This document shows positions 1 through 9,548 of a stretch of 64,000 nucleotides of DNA, piece after piece. The position numbers and the translations under genes were made by a program. The number at the start of each line of letters is the position of its first letter. The first letter of the stretch is position 1. This stretch comes from Nocardia sp. NBC_00508. Its GTDB lineage: Bacteria; Actinomycetota; Actinomycetes; Mycobacteriales; Mycobacteriaceae. Where the stretch lies: positions 6,758,001 to 6,822,000 of the forward strand of contig NZ_CP107852.1 in NCBI RefSeq assembly GCF_036346875.1, in the 5' to 3' direction. The notes beneath the pieces are model-generated. The model saw only the letters and a list, made by a program, of their open reading frames with translations, had not been told where the DNA came from and searched no databases.

Positions 1-3000
1 TCTCGACGGCCATCTGCCCGACGACATCTGCCGCAGGGCATTCGCGGGTCTGCTCCCGCCCCTGCGGGAACTGGATATCGTCACCGCGACCTGCGGGTCG
101 GCGCTGACCGCGATCAATCTCGCAGTGCAACGATTGCGGGCCGGAGCATGCGACATCGCGATATGCGGTGCGGCACACGAGTTGACCCCACGGGCCATGG
201 TGGCATTGTCCAATGCTGGTGTGCTGGGCGATATTCCGGAGATCCGTGCGCTCGACCAGGACGCGCACGGCACGGCCTTCGGTGACGGCGCGGCCTTGGT
301 GGCATTGGAAACTCTGGATCGGGCCCGGGCAGCCGGTCATCGGGTGCTGGCGGTGATCACGGGCTCCGGCGCGGCCTCCGACGGCCGGGGCCGGTCGCCG
401 GGAGCGCCTAATCCACGCGGACAGCAGCTGGCGATCACCCGTGCCTGGGAGGCTGCCGGTATCGGTGCCGATGACCTGGACGTCGTGGTGACACACGGTA
501 CCGGGACCCGGGCAGGTGACCCGGTCGAGGTCGAGGTTCTGCGTCAGATGGTCACTGACCGGTCCGCCCCGCTACCGGTCGTCAGTAACAAGTCGCTGGT
601 CAGCCACACCGGAATCTGTGCCGGCATGGTCTCGATCCTGCACGGGATCCTGGCGCTGCGGCACGAAACCATCCCCGCCCAACAATATTTCACCTCGGCC
701 GACCGGGATCTGGGTGGGCTGGTCGTGCCGACCACCCCGACACCATGGCCGGCTCGCGCCGATCGGCCGCGGGTGGCGGCCCTGTCGGCCTTCGGCCTCG
801 GCGGTGTCAACACCCACTTGATCCTCAGCGACGGCCCGACCGGTCACCTCGACCGCCCTGCCGCTGATCCGAATCCGATCGTGCTGGCCGGCTGGAGTGG
901 CCGATTTCCTGGGGACATCGACCGGTCGGCTGTCGAACAGTGGTTGACCGGCGCGGGCGCCCCGCCACCGAAGTCGTTCGGTGACACCTTTCCCCTGCCC
1001 GGCTTCACCGAGCTGCGGATCCCGCCGGTGGCCGTCGAGCACATGGATCGCACGGAGATCCTCGCTCTGCGCTCTGTCGCCGAACTCATCGACCAGCTGG
1101 GAATGCGGTGGGAGGAGCTGCGCGGAACCACCGGCGTGGTCGTCGCGCACGCCGGGCACATGCGTGCGGCGGTACTCAGCGCTCAACGGTGCTATCTGGA
1201 GGATTGCGCGGACGCGATCGGCGCCCAGTACGACACCGAACTCCAGGCCGCCGTGGACGCTGTCGCCGCGACACTGCACGCGCAGGTTCCGGCGATGGCC
1301 CAGGACACCGCGGTAACCACCGTGGGCGCCAGCCTCATCGGAGGCTGGGTCACCAACTATTTCAACTTGCAGGGCCCGCATCTGGCGGTGGAGAACACCG
1401 ACAACGCCGGTCTGTCGGCTGTGCGGATCGCCGAATACTATCTGCGTCACGGCGGCATGGACCTGATGTTCGTGATCGGTGTCAACGCCAACTCCGAACC
1501 CGAACTCGCCGCCGCGTTGCCGGCGCACTTGCGTGCGCAGGCGGACGTCGCCGAGGGGGCGGTGGCCATCGCGCTGGCTCGCCGGGACGTCACCGACAAG
1601 CTCGCGGTGCCCGTTCTCGCGACCGTGTGCACGCAGATGGAATCGGCGGTGGAGAACGCCGGATCAGCACGGATCGGCAACCGCACCTACGTCGGCGCGG
1701 ATGGCCTACTCGCCATCCTGCGTGCCGTCGCGGCCGGCGAGAGTGCCCGGATCAATGCGAGCCGATCCGACTGTCCTACTGTCATTGTCGATATCGCAGC
1801 ACCTGTTGAATCGACCGGTTCCGGTGCCGGCATCAATCACAGCCGGACGAGTGAGGATTCGGGCGACGGTGGTATCGCAGGTGGTGATGCCGGCATTCCG
1901 AGCCGGGATCGTGACGCCGACAGCACCGCTCCGGGCACACCGGAGTTGATCGTCACTCGCACTCGCCTGGAGTTCGGTGCGCTGGCCGAGGCGGCAGCCG
2001 ACTGCACCCCGGTAGTGGCGCTCACCCCCACCACCCTGGTGGTGACCGACGATCCGGTGCTCGCACGCGCCCTCGGTAAACGGGTGCCGTGCACGATATG
2101 GGTTGTCGGCCAAGAACTTCCCGATTTGACCGCGCCGGTCGAGCATGTGCGGGTACTGAGTCGGTTGCATGCCTCCAACAGGCTCGATCCCTGGTCCGGC
2201 GGCACCATCGAGAAGCTGTGCGCGCTGCACGATCTGACGTTCACCGCACTTCAGCGCTGCGCGAGCGAACTGGTCGCAGGCGCGAGTTTCGCGGTTCTGC
2301 TCATGGACGCCGTCTGGAACCGCCTGCCACACCCTAGTACCGGACTGTTCAGCGGGCTGATGAAAACAGTTGCCGTCGAGTTCCCGCAGGCACGCTGCTG
2401 GTGTGTCTGTACCGATACCCCGGATCTGGACGACGCGCTGGATCAGCTTGCGGCCGAATCGGCACTCGAGCACCATCTGGGACTCGTCCTGCGCTCCGGG
2501 CAACACCGGCTCGGCTATGTGCTGACCGCGCTCGACACGGCTGCCGACGACGGCGTATCCCTCGCATCCGGTCTGCTCACCGACCACAGTGTGGTGGTGG
2601 CGACCGGCGGCGCGGGTGGGGTGATGGGTCCACTGTTGACCTCCCTGGCCCGCGACCACAAGCCAGTCGTCTACATCCTGGGCCGCACCGCTGCTCCTGG
2701 GCCGGATTTCCACGCTCCCGCCCCCGACCGCGCCGGCTACATCACCGAGCAGCTCCGGCAATGTAGCCGGCTGTCACCGAAAACTCTGGCAGCGCAGTGG
2801 GAATCAGCGCGAAAGCAACAGGCGATCAGCGATCTGATCACCGACGTGGCCGAGCACAGCGGCCGGGCCCGAGTTCACTACCTGGCCTGCGACATCACCG
2901 ACGAAGCGGCGGTGCGCAAGGCCATCGATCACATCCACCACGCCGAAGGCGGCATCGATCTACTCATCCACGCCGCGTCAGGGGCCGCACCGGCCGCCAT

Positions 3001-4405
3001 CACCCGCAAGGACATCTCGGCGTTCCGGCGCGGACGTGACACCAAGGTCGCCGGCTATGTGAATCTGCGCCGTGCGCTCGAAGGCCGCCGTCCCCGGCTG
3101 TGGTTCAATTTCGGCTCGGTCATCGGATTCGTGGGCTGGCCCGCGGAAGCCGACTACGCCTCGGCCAACGACTTTCTCAGCACCTCGGCGATGTGGAATG
3201 CGCGCATCGACAACACCGCCGAGGTGACAGTGAACTGGACGGCCTGGGACGGGTTGGGCCTGACCGGTGACCCCGTCGTCCAGGACACCATGCGCGGGCT
3301 GGGGATCACCGAATTCATGTCGGCCGACGAAGCCTATCTGCGTTTGCGGCAGGCCATCGACAACCCGGACCGGCCGCCGGTCATCGTCCATCTCCCGCGA
3401 TCCGAACGTGATGTGGTGGCCGCGCAGGCCCCGCGCCTGCAGATCGGGCCCGAGTCGGTCCCCGTACCGGAATTCGTCTTCCCTGACGACAGTCACGTGT
3501 ATTTCGAGTACACCTACGACACCGCCAAGGAAAGCTACCTGGCGGCCCATATCGTTCGTGGCAGACCGCTCATGCCCGGGTCGGTGCCGATGGAGCTGGC
3601 GTTGGAGGCCGCTCTGCGCCTGGCCCCCGGCCTGCGGCCGACCGGCTTCCGCGACCTCGAACTCCACGTCCCGCTGCGTGCGACAGCGAACCGGCCCAAG
3701 ACTGTTCGGGTCAGCGCCACCATCATCGAACGCGGCGACGACCACGCCAGAATCCGTTGTTGGATAACCTCGGATATCCGGCATCCCGGCGACGGGCGGG
3801 TTCTCGACAAGCGGCTGCACAGCGAACTCGACGTCCTGCTGGCCCGCGACCTTTCCGTACCGGCACCCTGGACTCGCCCCAACCCGATGCCCGCACGTTC
3901 GGTGCCCAATCCCATCTACCTGCCCAACGACCTGTGTCATGTGTTCGGGCCCTACGTGACCACTACCGGGCATGCCGCCGACGCTGCCGGGGCACACTCC
4001 ACCTTCGCCGCCGACTCCGGCACTGCACCGGGCTTTGCGACGTTCGGCCGCGTGCCCACGATTCTGCTGCAGGGGGTGCTGGAACTGGCGGTACTCGCCG
4101 GCACCGGGCAAGAACGGATTCCGATGGTCCTCATCCACCGGATCGCCGAGATCGACCTGTACACCCCGCACAACGATGCGACGGTGCTGGCAGCCCACGG
4201 TTCACAGCTGGAATTCTTTGCCGAACCGCCGCACCGCGGCGGCGGCCTGCTCGCCATCGCCGACGGCGCGCTGCTCCTGCGGGCCGCAGGTGTGGAAACC
4301 GCAGACTTGGGCCACTACGACCTGACCACCCGGCAGTTCCACGACTATGCCGGCACCGTTGCCGCCGATACCACCGAGTCAGGACCGTCCTTTGTGCACG
4401 GCTGA
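1..4405 (+). CDS. Multidomain polyketide/PUFA-synthase-like protein (KS-CLF-KR-DH), 5' partial
   Basis: The frame is open from base 2, so the gene starts before the window. A ketosynthase comes first: its active-site Cys is at 92-94 in the context TATCGSALTAI, the HGTGT His at 494-496, and the second His in NKSLVSHTG near 595. From about 874 a second KS-like domain follows. It lacks the Cys (VENTDNAGLSA near 1390), as in chain-length factors. A Gly/Ser-rich linker (about 1810-1900) leads to a ketoreductase with GGAGGVMG near 2605 and Ser/Tyr/Asn residues in FGSVIG and DYASAND. A hot-dog dehydratase follows, with the His motif HIVRGRPLMPG at 3548. KS plus CLF in one chain is typical of PfaC-type PUFA synthases and does not fit ordinary modular PKSs. 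No acyltransferase or carrier domain is visible. The product is unknown. Confidence 0.85.
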   Translation, partial: LDGHLPDDICRRAFAGLLPPLRELDIVTATCGSALTAINLAVQRLRAGACDIAICGAAHELTPRAMVALSNAGVLGDIPEIRALDQDAHGTAFGDGAALVALETLDRARAAGHRVLAVITGSGAASDGRGRSPGAPNPRGQQLAITRAWEAAGIGADDLDVVVTHGTGTRAGDPVEVEVLRQMVTDRSAPLPVVSNKSLVSHTGICAGMVSILHGILALRHETIPAQQYFTSADRDLGGLVVPTTPTPWPARADRPRVAALSAFGLGGVNTHLILSDGPTGHLDRPAADPNPIVLAGWSGRFPGDIDRSAVEQWLTGAGAPPPKSFGDTFPLPGFTELRIPPVAVEHMDRTEILALRSVAELIDQLGMRWEELRGTTGVVVAHAGHMRAAVLSAQRCYLEDCADAIGAQYDTELQAAVDAVAATLHAQVPAMAQDTAVTTVGASLIGGWVTNYFNLQGPHLAVENTDNAGLSAVRIAEYYLRHGGMDLMFVIGVNANSEPELAAALPAHLRAQADVAEGAVAIALARRDVTDKLAVPVLATVCTQMESAVENAGSARIGNRTYVGADGLLAILRAVAAGESARINASRSDCPTVIVDIAAPVESTGSGAGINHSRTSEDSGDGGIAGGDAGIPSRDRDADSTAPGTPELIVTRTRLEFGALAEAAADCTPVVALTPTTLVVTDDPVLARALGKRVPCTIWVVGQELPDLTAPVEHVRVLSRLHASNRLDPWSGGTIEKLCALHDLTFTALQRCASELVAGASFAVLLMDAVWNRLPHPSTGLFSGLMKTVAVEFPQARCWCVCTDTPDLDDALDQLAAESALEHHLGLVLRSGQHRLGYVLTALDTAADDGVSLASGLLTDHSVVVATGGAGGVMGPLLTSLARDHKPVVYILGRTAAPGPDFHAPAPDRAGYITEQLRQCSRLSPKTLAAQWESARKQQAISDLITDVAEHSGRARVHYLACDITDEAAVRKAIDHIHHAEGGIDLLIHAASGAAPAAITRKDISAFRRGRDTKVAGYVNLRRALEGRRPRLWFNFGSVIGFVGWPAEADYASANDFLSTSAMWNARIDNTAEVTVNWTAWDGLGLTGDPVVQDTMRGLGITEFMSADEAYLRLRQAIDNPDRPPVIVHLPRSERDVVAAQAPRLQIGPESVPVPEFVFPDDSHVYFEYTYDTAKESYLAAHIVRGRPLMPGSVPMELALEAALRLAPGLRPTGFRDLELHVPLRATANRPKTVRVSATIIERGDDHARIRCWITSDIRHPGDGRVLDKRLHSELDVLLARDLSVPAPWTRPNPMPARSVPNPIYLPNDLCHVFGPYVTTTGHAADAAGAHSTFAADSGTAPGFATFGRVPTILLQGVLELAVLAGTGQERIPMVLIHRIAEIDLYTPHNDATVLAAHGSQLEFFAEPPHRGGGLLAIADGALLLRAAGVETADLGHYDLTTRQFHDYAGTVAADTTESGPSFVHG

Positions 4406-5216
4406 ACGAGCAACCGTCTCGTCCGGGCTGCTCGGACCGGACCAGGTGTGGACCACCGATCTGCCCGGCAGGGACAGTTTCCTGAACCATCACCGCCTGC
4501 ACACCAAACCGCTGCTTCCAGCCGCGTTCGCTATGGCGCTGGCGGCCGAAGCCGTCGGCCGGCGGGCACCGATCTCCTTCGAGAACGTCACCTTCCATGC
4601 CCCGATGTACGCATCGACAATCCCTGCCGCCTACCGCTTCCTTCCGCATCCAGCAGGTATGCGAATCGTGTTCGGGGATCCGGCCAACGGCTTGACGTGT
4701 GCGGAATTCGACATACGCGACTGTCCCGCGCAGTTGCCCGGCCCCGCCTCCGAGCCTGCGGACCTGATCAGCACGGTATACGGGCCGTACGTCGGCACAG
4801 CGGCTCTGGATATGAGTGGGCCCTTCGTGGGACTGCGGCAGCTACGGGCCCGTGCCGGTCGCGCCCGGGCCCGCTACCAGCCACGGCTACCCGACACCCC
4901 GACGATGTATCCGGATTTCCCGATCTGCGCGCGACTGGTCGACGCCATGATCCAACTGGCCCTGGTCAGCCTGGGTGCCCGGCGCGGCGGAATGCATCAG
5001 CTACTACCCAGCGGCTGGGACGCGGTCCGCGTCGATTGCCCCGAGACGGACCGGCAGCTGCTCGCCCGGCATCCCGAAGGAATCGAACTGCATGCCGAGA
5101 CGCGCGGCGCACGAGACGCGGACGTCATCGCCACGACACCTACGGGACATCCAATAGCACACCTCATCGGCCTGCGGGCCGTCGACCTGACCAGGAGACC
5201 GCGTGACACGCGATGA
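4347..5216 (+). CDS. Second hot-dog dehydratase-like protein of the PKS operon
   Basis: A 289-residue protein overlapping the end of the PKS gene. It begins with a hot-dog fold signature, HRLHTKPLLPAAF at about residues 50-62, resembling the His-Gly-Pro motif of polyketide and FabA-like dehydratases. The C-terminal half (ICARLVDAMIQLAL) resembles the second half of a PKS dehydratase. It probably works in trans with the upstream synthase, as tandem dehydratases do in PfaC-type systems. The start is uncertain. The ATG at 4347 overlaps the upstream gene by 59 bases, and a TTG at 4392 would shorten the overlap. The SDR pseudogene begins 14 bases before this gene ends, so the three formed one operon. 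Function is inferred from fold and context only. Confidence 0.7.
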   Translation: MPAPLPPIPPSQDRPLCTAERATVSSGLLGPDQVWTTDLPGRDSFLNHHRLHTKPLLPAAFAMALAAEAVGRRAPISFENVTFHAPMYASTIPAAYRFLPHPAGMRIVFGDPANGLTCAEFDIRDCPAQLPGPASEPADLISTVYGPYVGTAALDMSGPFVGLRQLRARAGRARARYQPRLPDTPTMYPDFPICARLVDAMIQLALVSLGARRGGMHQLLPSGWDAVRVDCPETDRQLLARHPEGIELHAETRGARDADVIATTPTGHPIAHLIGLRAVDLTRRPRDTR

Positions 5217-5768
5217 TCCGACACGCCCGTTCGAAGGGAAAGTGGTACTCGTCACCGGCGGCGCACGCGGTGTCGGGCGCGTGATCGTGCACAGCTTCGC
5301 ACGGGCCGGCGCTCACGTGCTGATCAACTACTTCCACGCCGTCGACGACGCTCCAAACCCTTGCCGGTGAATTCACCGCGATGAACGTTCGTCACAAACT
5401 GGTGCGCGGATCGGTGGCCAAACCTGAACAGGTGCAACAGATGTTCGGACTGGGACCGCGCGATCAACACCAACCTGATGGGCACCCTCTGGTGCTCACA
5501 ACAGGCCGCGCCGCTGATCGCACGACGCGGCACAGGTGCGATCGTCAACCTGTCCTCCTCCGGAGTGCCACACATCCTGCCCGGCTACTCCGCCATCGCC
5601 GCGACCAAGGCGGCGGTGGAAACACTCACCCGCTACATCGCCGCGGAATACGCGCCACTGAATATTCGAGTGAACACCGCATCGGCAGGACCGCTCGACT
5701 CACCGGTACTCACCCAATTCCCTGAAGCAGACACACTGCGAACCGCACTCGAACGAGCCACCCCCTAG
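5203..5768 (+). pseudogene. Short-chain dehydrogenase remnant, frameshifted, deleted and IS-truncated
   Basis: A GTG at 5203 opens a Rossmann start (VVLVTGGARGVGR), but that frame stops near 5371. The match continues in frame +2 (QTLAGEF to QQMF, about 5354-5445) and then jumps to the third frame at DWDRAINTNLMGTLW (5448). The usual segment containing the NNA motif is absent at this jump. The last part keeps the catalytic Ser (NLSSSG) and the YxxxK-type region (YSAIAATKAA), then ends at ATP, where an IS element begins. The C-terminal 50 or so residues are lost. It was probably the ketoreductase or enoyl reductase gene of the upstream PKS operon. Confidence 0.85.
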
Positions 5769-7302
5769 CCCCAATACCAGTGATTTAAGGATATTCAGTT
5801 CTCGGTGTTGTGTTGGCTGCTGGCGTTGTCGAGGCGGTTCGCCAGTGTGGGGCGATGGTGACTGCTTCGATCGGATTCGGTTGTCGTGGAACCCGATTGC
5901 GGTGTTTATCGCGTTTGACCTTGAAGCCCGACATTTTGCGTTTGACGACGCGGGGGTTGGTTCGTCCGCGTCTGGGTGGCAGCAGGTGGCGGGCGATCTC
6001 ACGCAGGCCCTCGGCCAATGCTGTGGCCAGGGGTCAGGGGGAAAAACCCGCCTGCGCGGTCACCTGGCGGCGCGCGAGGCGGATGCTGCGGGTGAACGAT
6101 AACCGGTCGGCGTCGATACGGGCGGCGTCGGCGGTGTCGTGCATCAGGGTGCGAATGGCGTAGTGCACCAGCAGGTGTCCCCAGATCTCCTGCTCGACAC
6201 CCTCGGGCGAACGGGACCGCAGCACTTGCGCGGGTCCGCGCTGGTGGGTCTTCAACTCATCGAGTGCGGTCTCGATCTCCCAGCGCTCGTGATACAACGC
6301 GGCCAGCTCGGTCGCCGGGGCCGCGGCGGGATCCAGGATCGTAGTGATCAACCGGTAAGGCGCCTCCTGCTCCGGGAATCCCGGTCCCTCGAGGGTGTAC
6401 TCGATAACCCGCACCCTCGTCGGATCGGCGCGTTTGCGGTGATCTTTCGCCTCCACGATCTCCGACAGATACGAGCCGTCGCCCAACTCCTCGACCACCG
6501 GAAGGATGAGGTGGGATCGTATGCGCCACAACAGATCAGCACCACCAGCGCACGCCGCTCGCCACAGTTGCACACCGGTGAAACCGCGGTCGGCCAGCAA
6601 CAGATCGCCAGGCCTCAGATGCCCGAACAGTCCACGGGCCAGGACCGGTTCAGCGGTCGTGAACGACCCCAGAGCCGCCGCAGTGATCGCATGCGTGCCG
6701 CACTCGGCCAAAGCCACCATCCGCACCTGCGGATACGCGCACCGCTCGGTGCGATGCGTCTTCGGGCGCCCGAAATGCTCTGCGTTCTCAGCACTGTCGG
6801 GGACATCGAAGGTGGTGCCGTCCACCGCGACCAGCCGCCACCGCCGATACCAGCCACCTGGGGTCGATTCGGTCGCCAACGGCCGCGCAACCTCAGCGAA
6901 CAACGCCCGCAACGGCGCCGGACCCAGCTTCACCCGAGCCCGCGAGATCGCCGCGGTGGTGGGCACCTGCCACGACCCCGACCAGCGCTTGGCCCACACC
7001 AAACCCTGCGTGAGCAGCCGCGCAACCTCCTCATAACCCTGACCGGAGAACAAGCACATCGCCAGCACGAAATACACCACCACACGCGGCGGCAGCAACC
7101 GTGTCCGCTGTCCCGCCCGCCCCGCAATCGGCCACCACCCGATCCACCAACTCCGGCGGAAACGTCCTCGTCAGCAACCCGACCGCGATGCGGTCGGGCA
7201 ACCGCTCCTCGGTCTCCGTCTTGACCTGCCCCGGCCTCGGCATCCACATACCTCCCAGCCGCAGACCCTACCAGTCAAAACACTTAAGTCACTGGTATTG
7301 GG
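5769..7302. mobile_element. IS4-family-type insertion sequence with frameshifted transposase
   Basis: Terminal inverted repeats are visible. The left end reads CCCAATACCAGTGATTTAAG from 5770. The right end, reverse-complemented from 7302, reads CCCAATACCAGTGACTTAAG, with one mismatch. One transposase gene lies on the minus strand. The element sits exactly where the SDR remnant stops. No clear target duplication is seen (left flank CCTAG, right flank TTTAGG). The family is assigned from the transposase DDE pattern; the exact IS name needs an ISfinder comparison. Confidence 0.85.
6034..7249 (-). pseudogene. IS4-family transposase, split by a frameshift at a C4 run
   Basis: The N-terminus starts at 7249 (MWMPRPGQVKTETEERL, then LTRTFPPELVDRVVADCG). 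The frame then shifts, and the rest of the protein (LLPPRVVVYFVLAMCLFS onward) runs in another frame to the stop at 6034. Removing one C from the run at 7120-7123 joins the two frames cleanly as DCGRAGQRTRLLPPRV, the usual family sequence. DDE residues are visible as VDGTTFDVPD, LLADRGFTG and YHERWEIETALDELK. As written the gene gives no full-length transposase. The cause is either a real mutation or a homopolymer error. Confidence 0.85.
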
Positions 7303-7446
7303 TTTAGGCCAGAACAATGCCGCCGGTATGGGCTGGATCTGTACCTAGATCTATGGCCTTCATCGTTAAGGCGGTCGCGCGAGACGACGGCCGGGCCTGC
7401 ACCTTTCTCACCTGCTTCACTCACTCAGCTCTGAGAGCCAGGATGG

Positions 7447-7782
7447 ATGTCTGACGTATCGGTTCACCAGTATCGGGTTGTTCTGACCCCGAGTCCTATT
7501 CAGCGAATCGGCGCGTTCGCTCTCGCCGCGTTAGCCGAGATCGAGCATCCCGAGGAACTGACGCCTGAGCAGTTCACGAACGTGGTCGAGATGATGACTC
7601 AGCATCTCGAGGTGACCGCAGACGTCGCCAAAGCAGCCGAGCCTGGTGGGTTCTGGCTTGGTGTGAGTTATCTGTTGTGGCCGAACTCGAAGATCAATCC
7701 CACCTCCCGCGGCAAGCAATTGCCAGAGGAGCGACGCGAGTGGATCCGGCAGTGGCGGTCGTGGCCCGTCCCCACTGAATGA
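7447..7782 (+). CDS. Hypothetical protein, 111 aa
   Basis: An ATG at 7447 opens a 111-residue protein lying between two IS elements. It has no signal peptide or membrane segment. The N-terminal half is mildly hydrophobic and helical (IGAFALAALAEIEHPEELTP); the C-terminus is Trp/Arg-rich (REWIRQWRSWPVP). I do not recognise a family. Its codon use matches neighbouring real genes, and no convincing gene lies on the other strand. It may be an orphan, or the surviving part of a gene whose neighbours were displaced by IS insertion. Confidence 0.5.
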   Translation: MSDVSVHQYRVVLTPSPIQRIGAFALAALAEIEHPEELTPEQFTNVVEMMTQHLEVTADVAKAAEPGGFWLGVSYLLWPNSKINPTSRGKQLPEERREWIRQWRSWPVPTE

Positions 7783-7842
7783 GACCGCTCGGTATTAGAG
7801 TCCTGATGGCCCTGATGAGGGTCGGAAGGGACACTGAGGGAC

Positions 7843-8124
7843 ATGGCAGGACGCAAGCGGCATTCCGCGGAGGAGATCGTGCGGAAGCTGCGCCGTGCCG
7901 ACGAGCTGGCCGCGGAGGGCCGCTCGGGTGAGGAGATCGCCGCCGAGCTGGAGGTCTCGGCGGCCACGCTGTACAACTGGCGCCGCCAGTACGGCGGGAT
8001 GGGCACCGACGCCGCGAAAGAGCTCAAGGAGCTGCGAGAGCAGAACGCGCGGTTGAAGCGACTGTTGGCCGATGCGGAGTTGGAGAAGGACGCGCTGCGG
8101 GAGATCGCCAAGGGAAAATGGTGA
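7843..8124 (+). CDS. IS3-family transposase OrfA
   Basis: A 93-residue protein starting MAGRKRHSAEEIVRKLR, with a helix-turn-helix (EEIAAELEVSAATLYNWRRQY) and a C-terminal leucine-zipper-like helix (LKELREQNARLKRLLADAELE). These are the DNA-binding and oligomerisation parts of IS3-family transposases. It overlaps orfB by 7 bases at AAGGGAAAATGG, the kind of A-rich site where IS3 elements shift frame by -1 to make the OrfAB fusion. It appears intact. Confidence 0.9.
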   Translation: MAGRKRHSAEEIVRKLRRADELAAEGRSGEEIAAELEVSAATLYNWRRQYGGMGTDAAKELKELREQNARLKRLLADAELEKDALREIAKGKW

Positions 8125-8982
8125 GCCCGGCCGCTCGCCGCCGCGTCGTGGACATGCTGAAAGACGGTTTCGGTATGTCGGAACGCTTCGCGTGCAGGGT
8201 GGTCGGGCTTTCGCGTTCGACCTATCGCCGTGTGCCGGTGGCTGCCACGCCGGCCGATCCGGCCGGTCTGCGGGGCCTGGCTGCGCGGCTACGCCACGAA
8301 ACATCCGTGTCACGGGTTCCGCCGTGCCTGGGCGTCGCTGCGGTTCGACGAGAGCCACGCGGTGAACAAGAAGCGGGTGCACCGGCTGTGGCGGGAGGAG
8401 GGCCTGCAGGTGCGTGAGCATCACCCGCGCAAACGCGCGGGTGTTTCGTCGATGCCGCCGATCGACGCGGATGCACCGAAGGTGGTGTGGGCGTTGGACT
8501 TCCAGTTCGACTCCACCATCGACGGGCGGGCGGTGAAGATCGCGTCGATGGTCGACGAGCACACCCGCGAGTCGCTGCTGCACCTGGTGGAGCGGTCGAT
8601 CACGGCTGAGCGACTTGTCGACGAATTGGAGAAGGTGTTCGCGGTCCGCGGCGCGCCGAAGGTGCTGCGGATGGACAACGGGCCGGAGATGATTTCCCAA
8701 GCGCTGCAACGGTTCTGCGCGAACACGGTCGGAATGGTCTATATCCCGCCGGGCACGCCGTGGAACAACGGGTTCGTCGAGTCGTTCAACCGGCGGCTGC
8801 GCACCGAATGCCTGAACCGCAACCACTGGACCAGCCTGCTCGAGGCCCGCGTGGTGATCGGCGACTTCAAGAATGAACACAACCGAGGGCATCGCCACTC
8901 GGCTCTGGGTTATCTCACGCCCACCGAATACGCAGCCCGCTGCACCCACCGCCACCACCCAGTGGCCTGCACCATCAACTGA
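8118..8982 (+). pseudogene. IS3-family transposase OrfB, frameshifted at a G4 run
   Basis: It starts at ATG 8118 (MVSPAARRRVVDMLKD). Homology leaves this frame after ADPAGLRG and continues in another frame as WLRGYATKHPCHGFRRAW through the integrase core to 8982. Removing one G from the run at 8272-8275 restores a continuous LRAWLRGYATKHP. DDE residues are present as WALDFQFD, RMDNGPE and NNGFVESFNRRLR. The single-base excess is the only obvious defect. Confidence 0.88.
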
Positions 8983-9014
8983 AACTGGATCGAATACAAC
9001 CCGGACTCAAAGAC

Positions 9015-9186
9015 CGGGTGGTCCCGCCATCGGGGACCGGCCACACAACCTAGCAACAGTCGTAGTTCGTTACTTTGATTGCGGGTCTATCTCGCTAACG
9101 GCTCCTCTCGGTGTCAAGCCTCGATGAGTAGAGAGGTACCAACTTGTTGAATCGGAGCCGGTTCGTGGTCTGCAGCCTCGATCTTC
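9015..9186. other. Short stretch between two IS elements, no gene seen
   Basis: 172 bases with no supportable gene on either strand. It is probably residual chromosomal or older IS sequence. Its last three bases, TTC (9184-9186), are duplicated at 10450-10452 on the far side of the next IS. Confidence 0.6.
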
Positions 9187-9233
9187 GGGACTGCTGCACG
9201 GATAGGTGACAACCGAGTTGGCTTGCCCTTCGG

Positions 9234-9548
9234 GTGGGCTGGAAGGATGTCATCGTGCCGAAGCCCTATCCCCGTGAGTTCCGCGACGATGTCGTGCGTG
9301 TGGCTCGCAATCGCGACGATGGTGTGACGCTGGAGCAGATCGCCGCCGATTTCGGGATCCACCCGATGACGCTGTCGAAATGGATGCGTCAGGCCGACGT
9401 CGACGAGGGAACCAAACCGGGCACCAGCACGAGCGAGTCGGCCGAGCTGCGGGCGGCGAAACGGCGAATCCGGTTGCTGGAGCAGGAGAACGAGGTCCTC
9501 AAACGGGCCGCCGCTTATTTCGCGCAGGCGAACCTGCCGGGAAAATGA
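9234..9548 (+). CDS. IS3-family transposase OrfA, copy 1
   Basis: 104 residues with an N-terminal helix-turn-helix (EQIAADFGIHPMTLSKWMRQ) and a C-terminal coiled coil (AAKRRIRLLEQENEVLKR), the standard OrfA layout. The printed start is GTG at 9234; a GTG at 9255 giving VPKPYPREFRDDV is the more family-like start. The stop overlaps the orfB ATG as ATGA, next to GGGAAAATGA, a probable programmed -1 frameshift site. Confidence 0.92.
   Translation: MGWKDVIVPKPYPREFRDDVVRVARNRDDGVTLEQIAADFGIHPMTLSKWMRQADVDEGTKPGTSTSESAELRAAKRRIRLLEQENEVLKRAAAYFAQANLPGK

Larger units (their letters stand above)
7793..9014. mobile_element. IS3-family insertion sequence, orfB frameshifted
   Basis: It carries orfA and orfB of an IS3-type element. 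Imperfect terminal repeats are visible around GAGTCC at 7798-7803 and its complement GGACTC at 9003-9008, so both ends are placed to within a few bases. It differs from the IS3-family element immediately downstream. OrfB is broken, so transposition would need repair or help in trans. Confidence 0.75.

Noticed and set aside
2978..4198. Minus-strand open frame of 406 codons within the PKS gene
   Set aside because: Lies across the KR and DH domains on the other strand, with low-complexity Gly/Arg/His composition and no motif.
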